From Anaerofustis stercorihominis (GTDB taxonomy: Bacteria; Bacillota; Clostridia; Eubacteriales; Anaerofustaceae): a stretch of 58,420 bases of DNA. The translations under genes were made by a program, and so were the position numbers. Below the pieces are notes generated by a model. It had not been told where the DNA came from and ran no database searches. It saw only the letters and a list, made by a program, of their open reading frames with translations. Position 1 is the first letter of the stretch; every line of letters starts with the position of its first letter. Shown here piece after piece: positions 56,376-58,420 of the stretch. The stretch spans positions 1 to 58,420 of the forward strand of contig NZ_SPHL01000009.1 in NCBI RefSeq assembly GCF_005844425.1, in the 5' to 3' direction.

Positions 56376-58420
56376 ACATTGAATTTAAAATATTATCAAG
56401 CTCATTCATATATTTATTATATGCTTTGCTATCTCCTTTTGCCTGTGCATCTTTCATTTTATTCATTAGATCTCTTGCTTTATCCTCAAGAGAGAATTCA
56501 GTATCTTCCTGCCTACCTTCTTTCAAATTAAATATAGCATTTATTCCTTCACTTAAAGAATCTTCCATTACGATTTGTTCTCCATAAGCAACTATAACTT
56601 TTTTTACTTCAGGCAGTGCCATCTGATCTGTTTTTGATTTAACATATATTGGCTCAACATAAAGTATACTGTCTTCTATAGGTATAGTAAGCATATTACC
56701 TCTTGAAACCTCGCTGCTTGCCTGTGAAAGCAAGTTTAATTTAGGAGCAATGTTCGTATCCTGATCAATTCTTTGCTCTATCTGCATCGGTCCATAAACA
56801 AGTTTTTGTTTCGGGAATGTATATACTTTCAATTTACCATAATCTTCACCATCACATATACCTGCCATCCATGCAACCATATTATTTTTGTTATTTGGCG
56901 TAAAAGGTGCCATAATCATAAACTCCTCTTTGTCACTGTCAGGAAGTTTCATCATCATATAAGCACTGTTTACATTTACAGCTTCTTTTGCTGTTCCATA
57001 AAATTGTTTTGCAGTCTGCCATTGATCTTCTTTGTTATAAAAAACCTGTGGATTTGTCATATGATAAGTTTCATACATACTGCTTTGAATGTTAAACAAA
57101 ACTTCTGAATATCTCAAATGCTCTTTTAATATCGGATCCATTTCTTCAAGTGGTTTAATAAATCCAGGATACATTTTAGAGTAAAGAGTTGCTATAGGAT
57201 CGTTTTTATCTACCTGATAAAATTCAACTGTTCCGTTATATGCATCAACAACAACTTTAACAGAGTTTCTTATATAATTGAAGTTTTGCCCATCTTGAAA
57301 TTTAGAAGGTGTTGAACAAGGATATTTGCTGCTTAAAGTAAAAGCATCTATTATCCAATATAATCTGCCATTTGCATTTACAATATAAGGATCTTCATCA
57401 TATTCCAAAAATGGAGCTATAATACTTACTCTTTCTTTTATTTCTCTTCTAATAAGAACCTTACTATCAGAGGTTATATCTGATGAGAATATAAATCTGC
57501 TATTCATATTATTTATTGAAAAAGCAATTCTATTTAAGAAATTTAATTGTATCCCTCCACTTCCGCCATATCTGTTTTCAACATTATTATCACCTTCAGG
57601 ATAATCAAATTCGTCACTTTTACAATTTACAATGGCATAATCAGTAGTCATTTCTCCATAATATATTCTAGGTTCGGTTATTTTTAAATCATCATATATA
57701 GTAGTTGCAGGTATATCCTTTTGAATCAAAACGGGCTGACCTGATGAATTTATTTGGTTAACAGGAGCAACTACACTTCCATAGCCATGAGTATATTTTT
57801 GATGTTTATTTACAAAACTTCTTACATTTTCTTTACTGCTTGGTTGCATTTCTCTTACAGAAATAAATACTTGTGTGGGATCTCCATCAAGATTATATCT
57901 GTCAACATCAACATCTTTAAAAGAATAATAAGACCTAAACCCTTGAAGAGAATTAAAAGTATCAAGGGCAGGAAGGAAATCATTTATAGGAATATTACTT
58001 ATTGTTACAGAGTTATTTTCAATGTCTTCTTTTGTTAAGTTGTTATCTGCTTTAAAATCTTTAACCTCTACGTCTGCAATATTGTATGCATCTCTTGTCA
58101 TATCAATATTATTATTAATGTATTTTTCCTCTTTAGCATATTCATTTGGAACTACTATATAATTTTGTATTACAAACTTTAAGCCGACTAAACCAAATAC
58201 AAATAAAGGAACTATTATAATGCATATAATAACAGGTTTAACTTTATTTTTAAAACAGCATATCCAAAGAATAACAGCAAATATAATCATAAATACACTT
58301 AATATTTTATATTTGTTAACATCAATTAACATATCTGCATAAGTAGATCCGTAGACAATCCCCGAAGAATCATAGCATACATTAAAAATATTAAGATAAA
58401 AATGAATACTTAAACATAAA
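56374..58420 (-). CDS. UPF0182 family membrane protein, N-terminus cut by the window edge
   Basis: The frame from the stop at 56374 stays open beyond the ATG at 58332 to the window end, adding VYGSTYADM just ahead of it, typical of UPF0182 (GASYTDV-like). So 58332 is not the start; the 5' part, with most N-terminal helices, is outside. Visible are two membrane helices (about 58.1-58.3 kb), then a large soluble part with RYGGSGGIQLNFLNRIAF, RLYWIIDAFTLSSKYP, NYIRNSVKVVVDAYNGTVEFY, and the acidic C-terminus. Function unknown. Confidence 0.88.
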   Translation of the reverse strand, partial: LCLSIHFYLNIFNVCYDSSGIVYGSTYADMLIDVNKYKILSVFMIIFAVILWICCFKNKVKPVIICIIIVPLFVFGLVGLKFVIQNYIVVPNEYAKEEKYINNNIDMTRDAYNIADVEVKDFKADNNLTKEDIENNSVTISNIPINDFLPALDTFNSLQGFRSYYSFKDVDVDRYNLDGDPTQVFISVREMQPSSKENVRSFVNKHQKYTHGYGSVVAPVNQINSSGQPVLIQKDIPATTIYDDLKITEPRIYYGEMTTDYAIVNCKSDEFDYPEGDNNVENRYGGSGGIQLNFLNRIAFSINNMNSRFIFSSDITSDSKVLIRREIKERVSIIAPFLEYDEDPYIVNANGRLYWIIDAFTLSSKYPCSTPSKFQDGQNFNYIRNSVKVVVDAYNGTVEFYQVDKNDPIATLYSKMYPGFIKPLEEMDPILKEHLRYSEVLFNIQSSMYETYHMTNPQVFYNKEDQWQTAKQFYGTAKEAVNVNSAYMMMKLPDSDKEEFMIMAPFTPNNKNNMVAWMAGICDGEDYGKLKVYTFPKQKLVYGPMQIEQRIDQDTNIAPKLNLLSQASSEVSRGNMLTIPIEDSILYVEPIYVKSKTDQMALPEVKKVIVAYGEQIVMEDSLSEGINAIFNLKEGRQEDTEFSLEDKARDLMNKMKDAQAKGDSKAYNKYMNELDNILNSM

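Noticed and set aside
58332-58420. UPF0182 gene taken as complete, starting at ATG 58332
   Set aside because: The frame is open to the window edge and upstream residues match the family, so the start is outside.

Overview
The window is very A/T-rich, gene-dense bacterial chromosome. By eye GC is about 30%; I did not compute it. GGAGG ribosome-binding sites, intrinsic terminators, the intact S10-spc-alpha ribosomal cluster, ECF transporter genes, zinc-type L31/S14/L36 and a DUF6809-like gene all point to a low-GC Bacillota. An arginine deiminase/ornithine racemase block and an apparent CwlJ-GerQ germination pair suggest an anaerobic clostridial or tissierellial relative of spore formers. I cannot name a species. 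There are no tRNA or rRNA genes, insertion sequences, prophage or CRISPR arrays.

Layout. 1-1 kb: end of an FMN-binding-like protein and thymidine kinase. 1.2-5.6 kb (minus): rpmE-rpmH-rnpA-yidD-yidC-jag, with rho as the next gene downstream. This is the block normally beside dnaA/oriC, but neither is present. 5.8-8.8 kb: lepA-hemW. 8.8-12.2 kb: an ornithine-racemase-like gene divergent from arcA-arcB (arginine to citrulline to ornithine). 12.3-17.5 kb (minus): uvrA, cinA and recA. 17.7-22 kb: an aminotransferase, an HD-type (p)ppGpp hydrolase, prephenate dehydratase and a secreted Ig-like repeat protein. 22.1-26.4 kb (minus): ecfA1-ecfA2-ecfT-truA, then rplM-rpsI with their own promoter and leader. 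26.5-42 kb (minus): 31 consecutive genes from rpsJ to rplQ, including secY, adk, map, infA and rpoA, behind one strong promoter and a structured leader of about 190 nt. 42.2-45 kb: Spx/ArsC-like, DUF6809-like, DUF5662 and dinB genes. 45.1-49.2 kb: feoAB and a lipoprotein with a hydrolase-like domain plus eight membrane segments. 49.2-54.5 kb (minus): ftsK-rimO-pgsA and an SRPBCC protein. 54.8-58.4 kb: cwlJ-like, gerQ-like and carD-like genes, then a UPF0182 membrane protein cut by the window edge.

Regulation visible in the sequence. recA and dinB share an identical 13-mer, GAACAAATGTTTG, lying on good sigma-A promoters: a small SOS regulon. Extended -10 (TGnTATAAT) promoters recur. Seven convergent gene pairs each share one bidirectional hairpin terminator, often overlapping a stop codon. 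rpmH, rpmJ and a 31-codon membrane peptide are genes too short for ordinary ORF calling and were read directly.

Most of the window is conserved housekeeping DNA. The least ordinary items are a Rho factor with two tandem RNA-binding cold-shock-like domains, the hydrolase/8-TM lipoprotein, the CwlJ/GerQ pair, and structured leaders before rplM, rpsJ and the carD-like gene. I found no clearly new defence or mobile system.
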